Positions 9,737 to 20,069 of a stretch of DNA of 64,000 bases are shown one piece after another. The notes under the pieces were generated by a model, which had not been told where the DNA came from, searched no databases, and was given only the letters and a program-made list of their open reading frames with translations. This stretch comes from Stentor roeselii. Lineage: Eukaryota; Ciliophora; Heterotrichea; Heterotrichida; Stentoridae. Position 1 is the first letter of the stretch, and every line of letters begins with the position of its first letter. Location: positions 26,610-90,609 of the forward strand of contig RSEH01000197.1 of assembly GCA_006503475.1 (NCBI GenBank), in the 5' to 3' direction. The translations under genes were made by a program, and so were the position numbers.

Positions 9737-10438
9737 TTAATTAGACCTCTCTAATCTATTTGTATTCATACTTGAATCTACTTTCTTCGATCCCCAAATT
9801 AAGAGATTATTAGTATCGACTTTCTTCTTTTCATTCATAAAATCTCGATGTGGCCTTTTCAAGATTTTTCCTTTTGTAACTCTTTTTATTTTCGGAGAGT
9901 CTGTTTGAGGAATTTCAATTACTTTGTTTTTCAACTTCACTTCAGACTTGTTTTTTAGAAAAGCTTTCAAAGTATTAGGAATTTTTTTATTCATTTCTTT
10001 TTTGAAGCCTTCGAAAGTTAATCGAGATTTTAATGGGATTACTTCTGGAGTGTTCAAATTTTGCTTTAAAGGTTTTTCAAACTTTAGACTGTTTATTCTT
10101 AGAGAACCTTCTGACTTCAGGTCAAATCTTTTTAGGTTGAGATGAAGATGGATTTTTTTTGATGTATCGGGTTTTTGGTTTTCTGGGTCTTTGAAGACTG
10201 AAGTTGAAAATTTGTTCTGATAATTTGTTGATCTTTGGCTTTTTATTGATGATTGATATTGAGGACTTGAGTGGATTATTGCGAATGCTTGAGCTGAGTA
10301 GGGCCTTGAAGAGTTTATGTTTGATGATTTTGATTGGTTTATACTGAATTTATCGCATTTGAACCAGTTTTCAAAGGGAAGTTCGATTGAAATGTAGTTA
10401 AGACGATTTGATTTACTATCAGGAGTTTCGCTAGTCAT
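9737..10438 (-). CDS. Hypothetical basic, disordered protein
   Basis: 233 residues, unknown. Ser/Asn-rich in the first 90 residues and Lys-rich afterwards (for example KLKNKVIEIPQTDSPKIKRV), with no clear fold or membrane segment. It may be a cytoskeletal or nucleic-acid-binding protein, but nothing specific supports that. The ATG has the usual TATAA-type leader (catataaATG). Confidence 0.55.
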   Translation of the reverse strand: MTSETPDSKSNRLNYISIELPFENWFKCDKFSINQSKSSNINSSRPYSAQAFAIIHSSPQYQSSIKSQRSTNYQNKFSTSVFKDPENQKPDTSKKIHLHLNLKRFDLKSEGSLRINSLKFEKPLKQNLNTPEVIPLKSRLTFEGFKKEMNKKIPNTLKAFLKNKSEVKLKNKVIEIPQTDSPKIKRVTKGKILKRPHRDFMNEKKKVDTNNLLIWGSKKVDSSMNTNRLERSN

Positions 10439-10671
10439 TTATATGAATTATTTGAATTTAAGTTTAAGGTTATATTTGTATAAAGATGATTTAGGATAAG
10501 GTATAAATATCATGAATCAGTTTTACAATAAACCTAAAAAACCTATTCAACAATTCCAAAAACTTTTCCAAAATCACATTTCTTAAAAAATCATCAAACA
10601 ATAAAATCCTCTCTATTTCAAATTCCAAAACTCACTTCCAAAAACTAATCTAAAATAACCTTAATCCTTAC

Positions 10672-11925
10672 CTAAACCTTCTCCCTTTCCATTTTCCTAT
10701 CAGTAGTGAATCCTCGATGCGTGATGATGGTTTCACTCAAAGTATGAGCAATAATCTCATCACTCAATCTCAAAATCTTCAACACTTTAAATCCTCCAGC
10801 AACAACGAGAGCCCAAAACGCACTCCAAGCCAAAACAACAAAAGTTCCAACAGTCTGAGTGCCGAGAGTTTGTCCACTTTCCCAGCCAGCCCAGAAGACT
10901 CCTTTATCGTCATCTAAAAATCCAGGAAGTAAGCCTCCAAAGATTCCAGGAACGAGAAAAGTAGCGAAAACATCGAGGCCGTCATCGATTTTTACCTTTC
11001 TCACTGAAAAGTACACTAAACTGAAGACTCCTCCAGCCAATGTCCCGATTATTCCAGCTTGCCAGGGAGTTGTGTTTCCGCTTGAAGAAGCGATGATTAC
11101 CATTCCGGATATGAAACCTTGATACAAGCTCACGTAGTGACTGTTCACTTCGGAATGGAACCAGGTGATTATTTTTAGAGATACTATACCACAACAAGCT
11201 GCAGAGATCCAAAGGTTGTGCATTGCTGAGTAAATAGCTTGCTTATCAAGAGGTTGCTGAGCAACAGTGATACCGAAGATTCCTAAAATCGTCAGGAAGC
11301 ATCCGATAGTATAAAGCACAGGACTAGATACATTCGAGTTCGGGGCTTCGCTGTACCTTGTAGATCTTCTTCCAATCAAAAGAACAGAAACAAAAGAGAA
11401 TCCTCCAGCAAAGACATAAACGACAATATCAGCTCCTAAGTCCAAAATTTCATCTTCAATCGAATCGACAAGCCACCCGTCACCATAGATCCAAGAAACG
11501 ACTGCCGGCCAGCAAAAGACCATGATAAGAAAAGGAAAAAACACGTAAAACAAGTAAGTTGCTCGCTCTACCAAGGACAGGTTTATTATAAACAGCATAA
11601 ACGTCCCTAACAGGACATAAAAACTGAAACACTCGCCATTACCCAGCTCGGGAGCTTGAAGCCATTGATCACCTCCAAAGGCTTTCTCGCCGATGAACTC
11701 ACTTTCAGTGTATCTGAATGAAAAACCGAAACCGAGAAACCAATAAAAGACTATCGCGATTGAAAATTGGACAAAGTTTTTCACTAGGAGATGAGGCGCG
11801 TTGCCGGGCTTGACACCTGCGAATTCCATTAAAGAAAGTCCGATCTACTTGAATCTTACAAGTCCAAGGAAAACCATGACATCTCCTGTGGGCTGATTGT
11901 TAGCAGGACATACTTTAAGACTCAT
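10672..11925 (-). CDS. Ammonium transporter (Amt/Mep/Rh) family protein lacking the twin histidines
   Basis: Two exons, 412 residues. The 15-nt intron at 11845-11859 (GTAAGATTCAAGTAG) restores the first membrane helix (VMVFLGL|IGLSLMEFAGV), which the second exon alone lacks. About 11 hydrophobic helices follow, with family landmarks: LVERATY near 115, a DLGADIVVYVFAGG...LIGRR block near 157-182, and DDGLDVFATFLVPGIFGG near 309. In a gapless comparison with the family pattern the two pore histidines are Tyr (about 165) and Phe (about 318). The protein may therefore conduct differently, or act as a sensor. The start ATG (11923-11925) lies 52 bp from the VPS16 stop. Family membership is confident; transport activity is not. 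Confidence 0.85.
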
Positions 11926-11977
11926 ACTATAATATCCAGACAATTTAAATTTCAGTTAGAAGATAATTAACTAATCA

Positions 11978-14569
11978 TTACCGTCCACCAGCAGAAACAT
12001 TATCAATATACTCCCTGACGCCAGCATCATTGCATTTTTGATAGATCTCAGGTAAGACCTCAGTCATTTTCGCTTTAACAGCGACTTCCGCTGCTTTCAT
12101 GAACCTTTCAATATACTGAAGCATAGTGATCTGATAATCCGGTTCAGGGACCTTAAGAATGACCTGCTCAGCCAAGTCAAACTGATTTTTCTGAATCAAA
12201 ACATTAGCAAAAGGCCGATAGCCAATAGGCGGGGCCTTCTTCTGCTTGGTCATTGCTTCGATTCCCGCCCAGTCACTAGTTGAAACTTTAACCCTAAGCC
12301 TCAAGTACCACATTTTTTTCTCAGTGATATTAAATTGTTTCGCTATTTTTTCAGCATTTTGTTCTTGTCCATGTTTCAACAGTCGAATAATCGTATCACA
12401 AATTGAGCAGTCAACGATTCCTCTATCTTGAGTCTCTTTAATCAAACGTTTCTGTTGACTTATCAAGTTTATATGCTCTTTTGTTGCTGCCTCGTAAAGA
12501 GCGTCCTTGTCGTGTTTGCTGTATAAGTCTCGAGCTGCTGTTAAGAACTCGACTCGATTTTTTAAAAGGTTGGACTTGTAAGCTTTTTCTATTGTAAAAT
12601 TTCCGGCATCTTGAAATCTTTTAAGTTCTTTAAATGCGTTTCGGAGAAGTTTGTCGTCTACTTGACGGGCGTAACTTAAAAACATCTCACGGGCGATGGG
12701 ACGTTGAAGGACTTTTTGAACTGAGTTGCCTTCTGCTGGAGTGTAATCAGGACGCTCTGAAGCTGCTGTGTCTTCTTCGTGAATTCGCATTATTACCAGG
12801 TAGCTGAATAGGAATTACATGTCGTCAGGGTCTGAACTTTCTATTGCTTTGTCTAGGGCTCGCTCGTATTCTTTCATGTAGAGGAGAAGAGGAACTTTTC
12901 GACTTATTGCTGGCTCGTTTTCTAAGAGCTTTATTGCAAGCTCACGTCTTCCGTAGTCTAGGGCTTTACGTGCTATGTCAGTGTATTTTACTGACTTACA
13001 CGAGTTAAGTTTCTCACAAATAAGACTACACATTTCCGTATCAGAAAATCGTTGATCAACCAATTTCGCACAAGCCCAATGAACATAAATCTCATCAACC
13101 CTAAGTTTCCAAAGTTTCGAAATCTGAATAGCAAGATAATGATACCTGCTTTCCAAAAGTCTCTTAATCAACAACTCTCCATTATTCCTAGTAAAAGCCA
13201 GTTGTTTATAAGTTAAAGGCCTTGCAACCCAATCCCTTCTGATATTATTCAAGACTTTCAAATCCTTAACAATATTGACAAGTTTATTGCTATCAAAAAG
13301 TCCAGGTGGAAGAAAAGTCTTTCCAAAAGCAGCAGCTTTTAACAGTTTTTCTTGAGAATCGACGTCAAATTCAGAACTAGCAGCTTGAAGTAATTTTTCA
13401 ACAGCTTCCAAAAGTTGGTCATTTTGCTGAAGACTTCGAATTGACTCCCCTGAGCTTCCGGAGTTCTCAAGATATCCTTCGTTCGCTGTTAAAAGAAGGG
13501 CAGGTGGGGAAAAGCTACCGATTGCAAGAGTCACTTGAAGAGCTTCATCAACTTTTTCCCAGAATTCGCATTTTTCAGTGGTAAAAACACGCATTCCGTC
13601 GATTTCAGGAACGCAGTATACACCTTCTTTTCTTTTGTCGATTTCCATGTTGGCGGTTTGGTTATCTGGACCGAGAACTCCTATGAAATCGTTGCAAACC
13701 ACGCATACGGCGTCTGTGCCGCACCATACGAGTTGTTTAATATCTGCAGGGGGTACTTTCACATCAATTCGAGTTAAAATCCTCGAAAAATTCGCTTCTA
13801 AGACAACAACAACAGCGCCTTCAAGCAATAATGCCAAGAACTCACCAGTGACAGACAACGCAATATTTTCCACTCTGCTAATTTCTTCATTAGTGAAAGG
13901 AATCTTGCTGAAAAACTTGACTTCTTTTGACTCTTGAATCAAAATCAAGCCTCCGTTGGGGTCTCCGCAGAGAATATCCAAGTTGCTTGAAAATGAGTGG
14001 TTTGGAGGAATCGCCTTGAAACAAGTGGGTCTTCTGCGCTTGTCGAAAGAATTGATTACTTCAGGTTTGCAACTGGTGAAGTTCCGCACGTAGTAAAAAG
14101 TGTTGTCCGCTGTTAGGAAGATCAGCATGTTTTCGAACACTTCGCAGTTGATTATCTCTTTTTCTTTTGGACATGGAGAACCGAATAATGGCGCTGGTGG
14201 CGGGTAAGACACCGGGTCACCGTGAATGTCATAGAGCTGAACCTCGCCATCACTGAAAACTATCACCAAGATCTCTTCATTCGTCCAGCCCATTCCCACG
14301 AACTTCTTTTTTTCAGGTTCCCATTTGACCTTGCCTTTCAACTTTCCTGCTGAGTCACTGATTGTCAGGTAGTTTCTAAACAGCTGGTTGTTTTGAGGAA
14401 TTCCTAGAATCAGGCTTTTCGGCTTCATTATTCGTGCGATTGGACCTCCGAATTTTCCTACTGCTATGAAAAAGTACTCCAGTGCCAGGTCTTGCTCCCA
14501 TTTCATGTCGTAGAGGTGGATTTGACGGTAGTACATGTCTGATAACTCTGTCCAGTTTAGAGTTGCCAT
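11978..14569 (-). CDS. VPS16: VPS16, core subunit of HOPS/CORVET tethering complexes
   Basis: Two exons, 858 residues, near the usual length (about 835). The 15-nt intron at 12804-12818 (GTAATTCCTATTCAG) joins PDDM-type exon 1 to exon 2 as SSDPDDIYLVIMRIHEE. The N-terminal ~400 residues form the propeller region (start MATLNWTELSDMYYR, then GMGWTNEEILVIVFSDGEV). The C-terminal half is the helical VPS16-C domain (RPIAREMFLSYARQ ... DWAGIEAMTKQKKAPPIGYRPF). VPS16 works with VPS11, VPS18 and VPS33 in fusion at late endosomes and lysosomes or vacuoles. The start is the first ATG after an AT-rich leader. Confidence 0.93.
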
Positions 14570-15200
14570 TTTATGAAGATGGACTCGGGATTGATGTTTG
14601 GGTTTAGGTAATTGAGGTTGAATTGGTGGGGTTTATTATGGTTTTTTGGATTTTTTTTAGATTGATTTAAATTGGAGACATTTTGAAGGTTTTTAGGGTT
14701 TGGGAAAATTATTAGGGATTTTTTGAGGTTTGATTTATTTTTTGAGAGTGGTATCTGGGTTATTTGTTTGTTATTGATTAGTTAGATTTTTGTGATGGTA
14801 GTATTAATTGTAAAATCTTAAGAAAGACTCCTGAATAGTACATCACATTAGAGTATTTAATTTTTGTAGTTAACCTGCATTCACATAAATCCTCATATCG
14901 CGCTACTTACAAACATAATAAAAATACCAAAAAGTAATTTAGGAATGTTGTAGATGATTAATTATTTATCTATAATAAAAAACTAAAATCTTGATAATAT
15001 TCCTCAATTCTAATACTCACTCAAGTAACAATTTTACCTTGAAAACGATTCACTATCAATCAAATCAACTTAACATTAAAAAATTTCTTTCTTAAATCTC
15101 CAAAATACTTAAATATCTAAAAACCATCCAAAAATAAACTACCTTCATTTTAAAGACATAACTAAAACCTTAATTCTGCCCCTAATAATTTTAATAATCC
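14570..15200. other. Intergenic spacer between divergent genes
   Basis: 631 bp between the VPS16 start and the CHIP-like start. I see no gene. The top strand is G/T-rich to about 14830 and A/C-rich from about 14870, a clear skew switch. Confidence 0.6.
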
Positions 15201-16004
15201 ATGAATGTCAGGGATAATTCCAAAGAAGAAGAACACGCTTTCCTTCACATCGCAAAGTCAGCCTTCGACCATAAAAACCTAGAAACCGCGATATCCTATT
15301 ATCAAAAAGCCTTAGAAGTAAACTTCGAAAACACGACAACTCATTCAAATCTTGCTTTATGCTACTTCAAGTCTTCCGACTATCTAAACTCTTTAGCATA
15401 CAGCGAAATGGCTCACAAGTTCTCCGAAAAAAACATCAAAGCAATGATTTTATCAAGTAAGTCCTGCTTCAACCTGCACATAACTAAAAACGACTTTGAA
15501 ATGCTGAAAGAATCGAAAAAGTGGATTGAAAAATCACTTGAATTATCAAAAAATCCTGAATTTAACTCATATTCTTCAATTATTCGCCCGATTCATGAAA
15601 AAATTGAAGTTTCTTTGAAAAAGTGGAAAATTTGCAAAAGTTCTGAGATTTTTTCGAATGTTCTTAACTATTATTCTAACCTTTATGGAAGTGAAATTAG
15701 GAAAAATATTGAAAAATTCATCCCGATTACTCCGAATTTTGAGAGAGAGTCGTTGGTTTGCTCGATTACTCTTGACTTTTTTCATTTTCCTGTTTGTACT
15801 TCGACTGGACATACTTATGAAAAGCATTTTTTGATGAAATTTTGCAGTTTGAAAGGGTATAAATGTCCGAATACTAATAAGGAACTGGTTCCTTGTGCTT
15901 TTTATGAGAATAAGTGTGTCAAACTTGCGGTTTTGGATTTTTTTTCGAAGTATCCTTGGCTTGATTTTGATGTTAGAGAAAAAATTGATGAGTTTTTTAT
16001 TTAA
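15201..16004 (+). CDS. CHIP (STUB1)-like TPR and U-box ubiquitin ligase
   Basis: 267 residues; human CHIP is about 300. TPR repeats cover roughly residues 10-110 (AFLHIAKSAFDHKNLETAIS, then NTTTHSNLALCYFKSSDYLN). A helical middle leads to a U-box at about 185-255 (LVCSITLDFFHFPVCTSTG, then HTYEKHFLMKF ... CPNTNKELVPCAFYENKCVK). In CHIP the TPRs bind the C-terminal EEVD of Hsp70/Hsp90 and the U-box recruits E2, marking chaperone clients for degradation. The same domain order and size support the call; client specificity is inferred. Confidence 0.8.
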   Translation: MNVRDNSKEEEHAFLHIAKSAFDHKNLETAISYYQKALEVNFENTTTHSNLALCYFKSSDYLNSLAYSEMAHKFSEKNIKAMILSSKSCFNLHITKNDFEMLKESKKWIEKSLELSKNPEFNSYSSIIRPIHEKIEVSLKKWKICKSSEIFSNVLNYYSNLYGSEIRKNIEKFIPITPNFERESLVCSITLDFFHFPVCTSTGHTYEKHFLMKFCSLKGYKCPNTNKELVPCAFYENKCVKLAVLDFFSKYPWLDFDVREKIDEFFI

Positions 16005-16075
16005 CTGGGTTTTTCTCAATTTTCTAGTATTTAGAGTAAGATTCTTATTAAATCCAAAATATAATATTCAAAGTC

Positions 16076-16723
16076 ATGTCCAATCACATCAAGACTTTCG
16101 AGAATGTCAACCACCTAAAAACGATCCATTCCTTCCTAAAGTCCGCAAGTCGTTGTGCGAATTGCAACGAGTTCGGGCACATCAGTTCTCAATGTTTCAA
16201 ATCTCTAAAAAAATGTATCTACTGCTGCGACTCTTCCCATTCTTTCCCGAAGTGCAATGAGAGCCTATGCCACTTATGCAACTTGCCAGGCCATTCTTTA
16301 AAATCATGCAAAAACCCAAAGCGATGCATTTTATGCAGCATTGCAGGTCATGACGAGTCGAACTGCATCTCGACCCTTCGCCCTTCAGACCCTGACGACT
16401 GCAGCCAAGCCACTTGTTTGAACTGCAGGTCAAAAGGCCATGCAAACTGCGGAAATCACACGAAAAGTCTTCATTTATACTCAAAAACATGCAGTTCTTG
16501 TGGAATGACTGGACATCCTTTCAATGAATGTCCGAAAAAATCGAAAAGTCGAAAAGTTGACTTGTTTAAAAAGCATGTCAAAGAAGCACTTTCGAAAATT
16601 CCTGAATTTTCGAGAAAACTTAATAAAAGGGAAAGGAGATATTGGGAAAAAGTCAAGAATAAAGCTTTTAAAAAATGCTTGAAGAAGAGAAAAATTAGGG
16701 GAAAAATGAAGAGTTGTAAATAA
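16076..16723 (+). CDS. Six CCHC zinc-knuckle protein (Air1/ZCCHC7-like)
   Basis: 215 residues. Six CCHC-type knuckles (C-x2-C-x4-H-x4-C) can be read from residue 27 to about 150: CANCNEFGHISSQC, CIYCCDSSHSFPKC, CHLCNLPGHSLKSC, CILCSIAGHDESNC, a shorter CLNCRSKGHANC and CSSCGMTGHPFNEC. A basic tail follows (FSRKLNKRERRYWEKVK). Multi-knuckle proteins of this size bind RNA. The Air1/2-ZCCHC7 subunits of the nuclear TRAMP exosome adaptor are the closest architecture I know; CNBP is the alternative. Only 71 bp separate it from the CHIP-like gene upstream. Confidence 0.75.
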   Translation: MSNHIKTFENVNHLKTIHSFLKSASRCANCNEFGHISSQCFKSLKKCIYCCDSSHSFPKCNESLCHLCNLPGHSLKSCKNPKRCILCSIAGHDESNCISTLRPSDPDDCSQATCLNCRSKGHANCGNHTKSLHLYSKTCSSCGMTGHPFNECPKKSKSRKVDLFKKHVKEALSKIPEFSRKLNKRERRYWEKVKNKAFKKCLKKRKIRGKMKSCK

Positions 16724-16761
16724 TTGGGAGTATTTTAGGTTGGGTTTTTCGCTTTGGGTAA

Positions 16762-16833
16762 GGGTCAGTGGTGAAGTGGTATCACATCTGATTTGCATTC
16801 AGAAGGCCCCGGGTTCAATCCCCGGCTGATCCA
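16762..16833 (+). tRNA. tRNA-Ala (anticodon UGC)
   Basis: 72 nt, no intron, CCA not encoded. The acceptor stem GGGTCAG/CTGATCC has a G3:U70 wobble, the universal alanine identity element, with discriminator A. The anticodon stem TCTGA/TCAGA encloses the loop TTTGCAT, giving anticodon TGC. A-box (TGGTGAAGTGGT) and B-box (GGTTCAATCCC) promoters are internal. Confidence 0.97.
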
Positions 16834-16838
16834 TTTTT
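16834..16838 (+). terminator. RNA polymerase III T-run terminator
   Basis: Five T residues directly follow the discriminator base of tRNA-Ala, the standard Pol III stop. Confidence 0.85.
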
Positions 16839-17101
16839 CATTGTTTTTCTTTTCGATGTCTTCATCATGTGGAGTTTGATTAGCATTGACAATACTTGAA
16901 TAGAAAGAAATTTTAATGAAAATATTTAATTGATCTTCATGTTTACCTCGAAATTAACACCCTGAAGCACTTTCAATGTAAATTTCTAATAATTATAAAA
17001 ACCATCAAAAGATTACCTAAACCTCTCAATCACAACAACCCCTTCTTCTTTACCCACCCATCCCTTCATCATTCCATTCTCTAACAAATCAGCGGATATT
17101 A

Positions 17102-17845
17102 ATGGCAAGTCACTTCCGTAAACTAAGCTGGAGTGAAAATCTAACCAGTCTAAATACAACCTTCGCAACAAGCACAAGCAAAGCATTCCAAAGCGAGAAA
17201 CTTCAGGCAATCAACGAGAGGATCCAGGCGAAGTCCCAACTGCAAACAATGAAAAACCGAGTGAAACAGTTGAAAAAAGCTCAAGAAATCGCTGAACATG
17301 ACATCCTCGAAGCGAAGCTGAAAATGAAAAAAATCAAGAAAAAAATGAAGCTGAAAGAAGAAAGTCTTCTAAAGAAAAATGAACTTTACAAGGAAAGAAA
17401 AGACTTGGAAGAAAAAAAAAGGGAAAAATTCAATAAAGAAAGAATTGACAGGCAAAATAATATTCGCAGATTTGAGAAAAGAATCGTGAAGTATAATAAA
17501 ATCATTGCTGATGACTTTAAAGAAAAAAGTAAAAAGTGGGACGAATTGATTAAAATTGAAAAAAATAAGGAAGTTGAAATCAAGTCGGCTAGAAGGAAAG
17601 TTATGAGCCAGGTTTATGCGAATTCATTGAAACTTAGGACTATATCTCAAAGAGATCATCGTGATAAGTTAAGGGAAGAGTACTCATCATCTATTCAAAC
17701 TGAAAGAGAAATTCAGGATAGGGCTTTGAAGGAAATCAGCGAACTTGAAAAAGTTGAGGCTGGACTTTTGGCTGATCTATCGAAAACTATGGAAATGCGG
17801 AACTCGTATTTAGAAAATCTTGATAAATTAAAATCAATGAACTAG
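17102..17845 (+). CDS. Coiled-coil protein of unknown function
   Basis: 247 residues. From about residue 35 to the end it is a near-continuous, highly charged Lys/Glu coiled coil (for example LKLKMKKIKKKMKLKEESLL-type heptads), with a short Ser/Thr-rich N-terminus. There is no enzymatic motif. Such proteins are common in ciliate cytoskeleton and basal bodies, but that is only context. Convergent with the next gene, only 28 bp between stops. Confidence 0.65.
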   Translation: MASHFRKLSWSENLTSLNTTFATSTSKAFQSEKLQAINERIQAKSQLQTMKNRVKQLKKAQEIAEHDILEAKLKMKKIKKKMKLKEESLLKKNELYKERKDLEEKKREKFNKERIDRQNNIRRFEKRIVKYNKIIADDFKEKSKKWDELIKIEKNKEVEIKSARRKVMSQVYANSLKLRTISQRDHRDKLREEYSSSIQTEREIQDRALKEISELEKVEAGLLADLSKTMEMRNSYLENLDKLKSMN

Positions 17846-17873
17846 CTTTTAAATAACTCCACTCTCAAAACTC

Positions 17874-18716
17874 TTAAAAGTCAAAAGTTTGGCTAAATTT
17901 CCCAGAAAAACTCATATTATCCTGAAACAACAAATTATACTTCGAAGTAAGCTCCTTCGACAAATCCGTTACTTTTTTTTCAGGCTGTTTATAAAGTCTT
18001 CTAACCATTCCCTTCAAATCTCGAGACCTTTTGGTGAGATAGAGTTTACTCTTAAAAAGTTCTTCAGTATCAACATTCCTGAAGGTCTGATAAGCATAAT
18101 GATGCTTAACCAAGTACTTAGACCTGTCAGCTTCATAGCTTTCAATGATTTCTTTATTGACATTAGAAAAAAGTTGCCCATTTTCCATGTCGTAAACAAC
18201 GATTTCTCCCTTTGAGCAATTTGCACTGTTTCCCTTCGAGTGACTTCTTTTCGACTTGATGCGATCTCCTAGTTTGAACCTCCTTGATAGAGTCCGAAGT
18301 TCTTGAACAGCCTGAGTTGATTCATATGGAACGAAGTGACTTTGCAAAAACTCCTCTTCTTCATTGTAAGAGCTGTGATGACCGAAAGGTAGCTTCGGAA
18401 GTTTGACGATTTGCGTTCCCTCATTACATATTTTATGTTCTTTTTTCAAAGTCTGCTCCAAGTAACTAGTTTCTTTCCCCTTCTTCTCCACTCTAATCTT
18501 AATCTCTTTATCAATTCCTCTGCCTCTCAGAACTGCTTTTTCCAGTCTCAAAATAGGATGAGAGTCAATATCCTGCTTATAAAGCGACTTGTTAATCAAG
18601 GCAATTTTCTTCTTGGTCTGCTGAATATTCGACATTCTCGAAGCTCCTCGTAAAGGACTCACATGGTGCATGACTGTTGGACTCAAAGATCGAATTGAAA
18701 AAGTTTCGCCTTCCAT
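17874..18716 (-). CDS. Hypothetical protein
   Basis: 280 residues, unknown. Basic overall, with predicted helices, no membrane segment and no catalytic motif. Features: SPLRGASRMSN near residue 20, an acidic EEEEF patch near residue 120, and KSKRSHSKGNS near 154. Its start lies only 34 bp from the stop of the upstream gene on the same strand, so any promoter is tiny or lies inside that gene. Confidence 0.6.
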   Translation of the reverse strand: MEGETFSIRSLSPTVMHHVSPLRGASRMSNIQQTKKKIALINKSLYKQDIDSHPILRLEKAVLRGRGIDKEIKIRVEKKGKETSYLEQTLKKEHKICNEGTQIVKLPKLPFGHHSSYNEEEEFLQSHFVPYESTQAVQELRTLSRRFKLGDRIKSKRSHSKGNSANCSKGEIVVYDMENGQLFSNVNKEIIESYEADRSKYLVKHHYAYQTFRNVDTEELFKSKLYLTKRSRDLKGMVRRLYKQPEKKVTDLSKELTSKYNLLFQDNMSFSGKFSQTFDF

Positions 18717-18750
18717 TGTTAAAGTCGGAAAATGAGTTATTTAAGTAAAT

Positions 18751-19830
18751 CTACTCGATTACCCAGAAATTGCCTTTGCAAGCCACGAAAATCTGACCTG
18801 AGTCAGGATTACTCCCGATTTGCTGCACTTCTGAGAACTGAACGTGTAGAGATGAAAAAGAACTGGTTAGAATTCCTAGATGACCGTCGGATCCGCAGAT
18901 TATCAAACTTTCTGAGAGCTCGGTAATGTAGTGGTCTTGGCTTTCGGGGACTTGGAAGACTTGGTCGTCTTGGATGTTGAGAATGCATGAATAGTCACTG
19001 AACATGAAAAAAGGCTTTCCGGTTTTTTCTAGTTCGTAATATTTTATTGGCACTCCTTTCTTAATTACCCGGGAACTCATAGTTTTCAAGTTGACCACCT
19101 GCAAGTTACACCCAGAGAACCCGAGAATCAATTCACCATCAACAACTTTACAAAGATAAATCTGCTGATTCGAAATCACAGTAAACTGAACCGAGAAGCT
19201 TCTATCAAATTTTAAAACTCCTATTTTCGTATCACTTTTACAAGTTTCCCAAAACACAAAGAACTCCGAAGTAACCTGATACTGAATGCTCTGATTTATC
19301 GGGAAAAAAGCGATGCACATATTTTGAAAAAAGTCCCAAACCTGAATATTTCCATCTTTTTCAGCCACAAGTTTCAACGTGACAGGGTCGATTTCCTTAA
19401 TCATACTTTGAGTTATCTTCAATCCAGGCATCAACCTTTTCCTTTCATCTGAAGAACTCTGCAAAGTTTCAAGTGAAACTTCGAAGAAATCGACAAAGTC
19501 TGATGGACTTTCTCTAACTGCCAAGAATAAGCAATCACGTGCGAAAAAACATTTAAAACAGTGCTCACTTGCCTTTGTGACTGCAAAGGATTTGGATAAG
19601 TCAAGCATGTTGTAGGCGATCAACTGACCGTGAGAGTTCAGAGTCAAGGTCATGTTTTCTCTTCCTGATATCCAGATTGTTCGAGACGATGACTGGATAT
19701 AATTGTTGGAAAAATTGGAAAATCTTGATGGTGAGAGGTCGTCTTTAGGGTTTATTGAGGATGGAAGGGAAAAGGCTGAATTTCCCAGTTCTCGCTGTTG
19801 GAGTAATACCATACCAGAAAAATTGTTCAT
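18751..19830 (-). CDS. Probable beta-propeller (WD-like) protein
   Basis: 359 residues. Repeated short hydrophobic strands with spaced turns suggest a propeller. One clear WD-type blade end is DGNIQVWDFFQ near residue 163; others are degenerate (SGCNLQVVNLKTM, CGSDGHLGILTSS). No other domain. I cannot assign a family or partner. Divergent from the coiled-coil gene downstream on the other strand. Confidence 0.55.
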   Translation of the reverse strand: MNNFSGMVLLQQRELGNSAFSLPSSINPKDDLSPSRFSNFSNNYIQSSSRTIWISGRENMTLTLNSHGQLIAYNMLDLSKSFAVTKASEHCFKCFFARDCLFLAVRESPSDFVDFFEVSLETLQSSSDERKRLMPGLKITQSMIKEIDPVTLKLVAEKDGNIQVWDFFQNMCIAFFPINQSIQYQVTSEFFVFWETCKSDTKIGVLKFDRSFSVQFTVISNQQIYLCKVVDGELILGFSGCNLQVVNLKTMSSRVIKKGVPIKYYELEKTGKPFFMFSDYSCILNIQDDQVFQVPESQDHYITELSESLIICGSDGHLGILTSSFSSLHVQFSEVQQIGSNPDSGQIFVACKGNFWVIE

Positions 19831-19860
19831 TTATTATAATTTGTATTATTAGTTATAAAA

Positions 19861-19868
19861 ACGCGCGT
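19861..19868. promoter_or_regulatory. ACGCGCGT palindrome, MCB-like
   Basis: A perfect 8-bp palindrome with three CpGs, in a spacer that is otherwise almost free of CpG, between divergent genes. It resembles the MluI cell-cycle box core (ACGCG). No functional evidence. Confidence 0.3.
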
Positions 19869-20069
19869 ATTTCTTTAATATGGCAAGACACTCTCTAGAT
19901 TTGGCTCAAATTCCTACCCAAGACCTGAAAAAAACCAGCAACCATAAAAATTCTCCTAAATTTAAACAATCACTAAAATCATTTCACTCTAAAAAATCTT
20001 TAAAAATCCATTCCCTTCTCCACCCTCTCCATCTTGACCCCATCATCTCTTCCACTCTAATTATTATTA

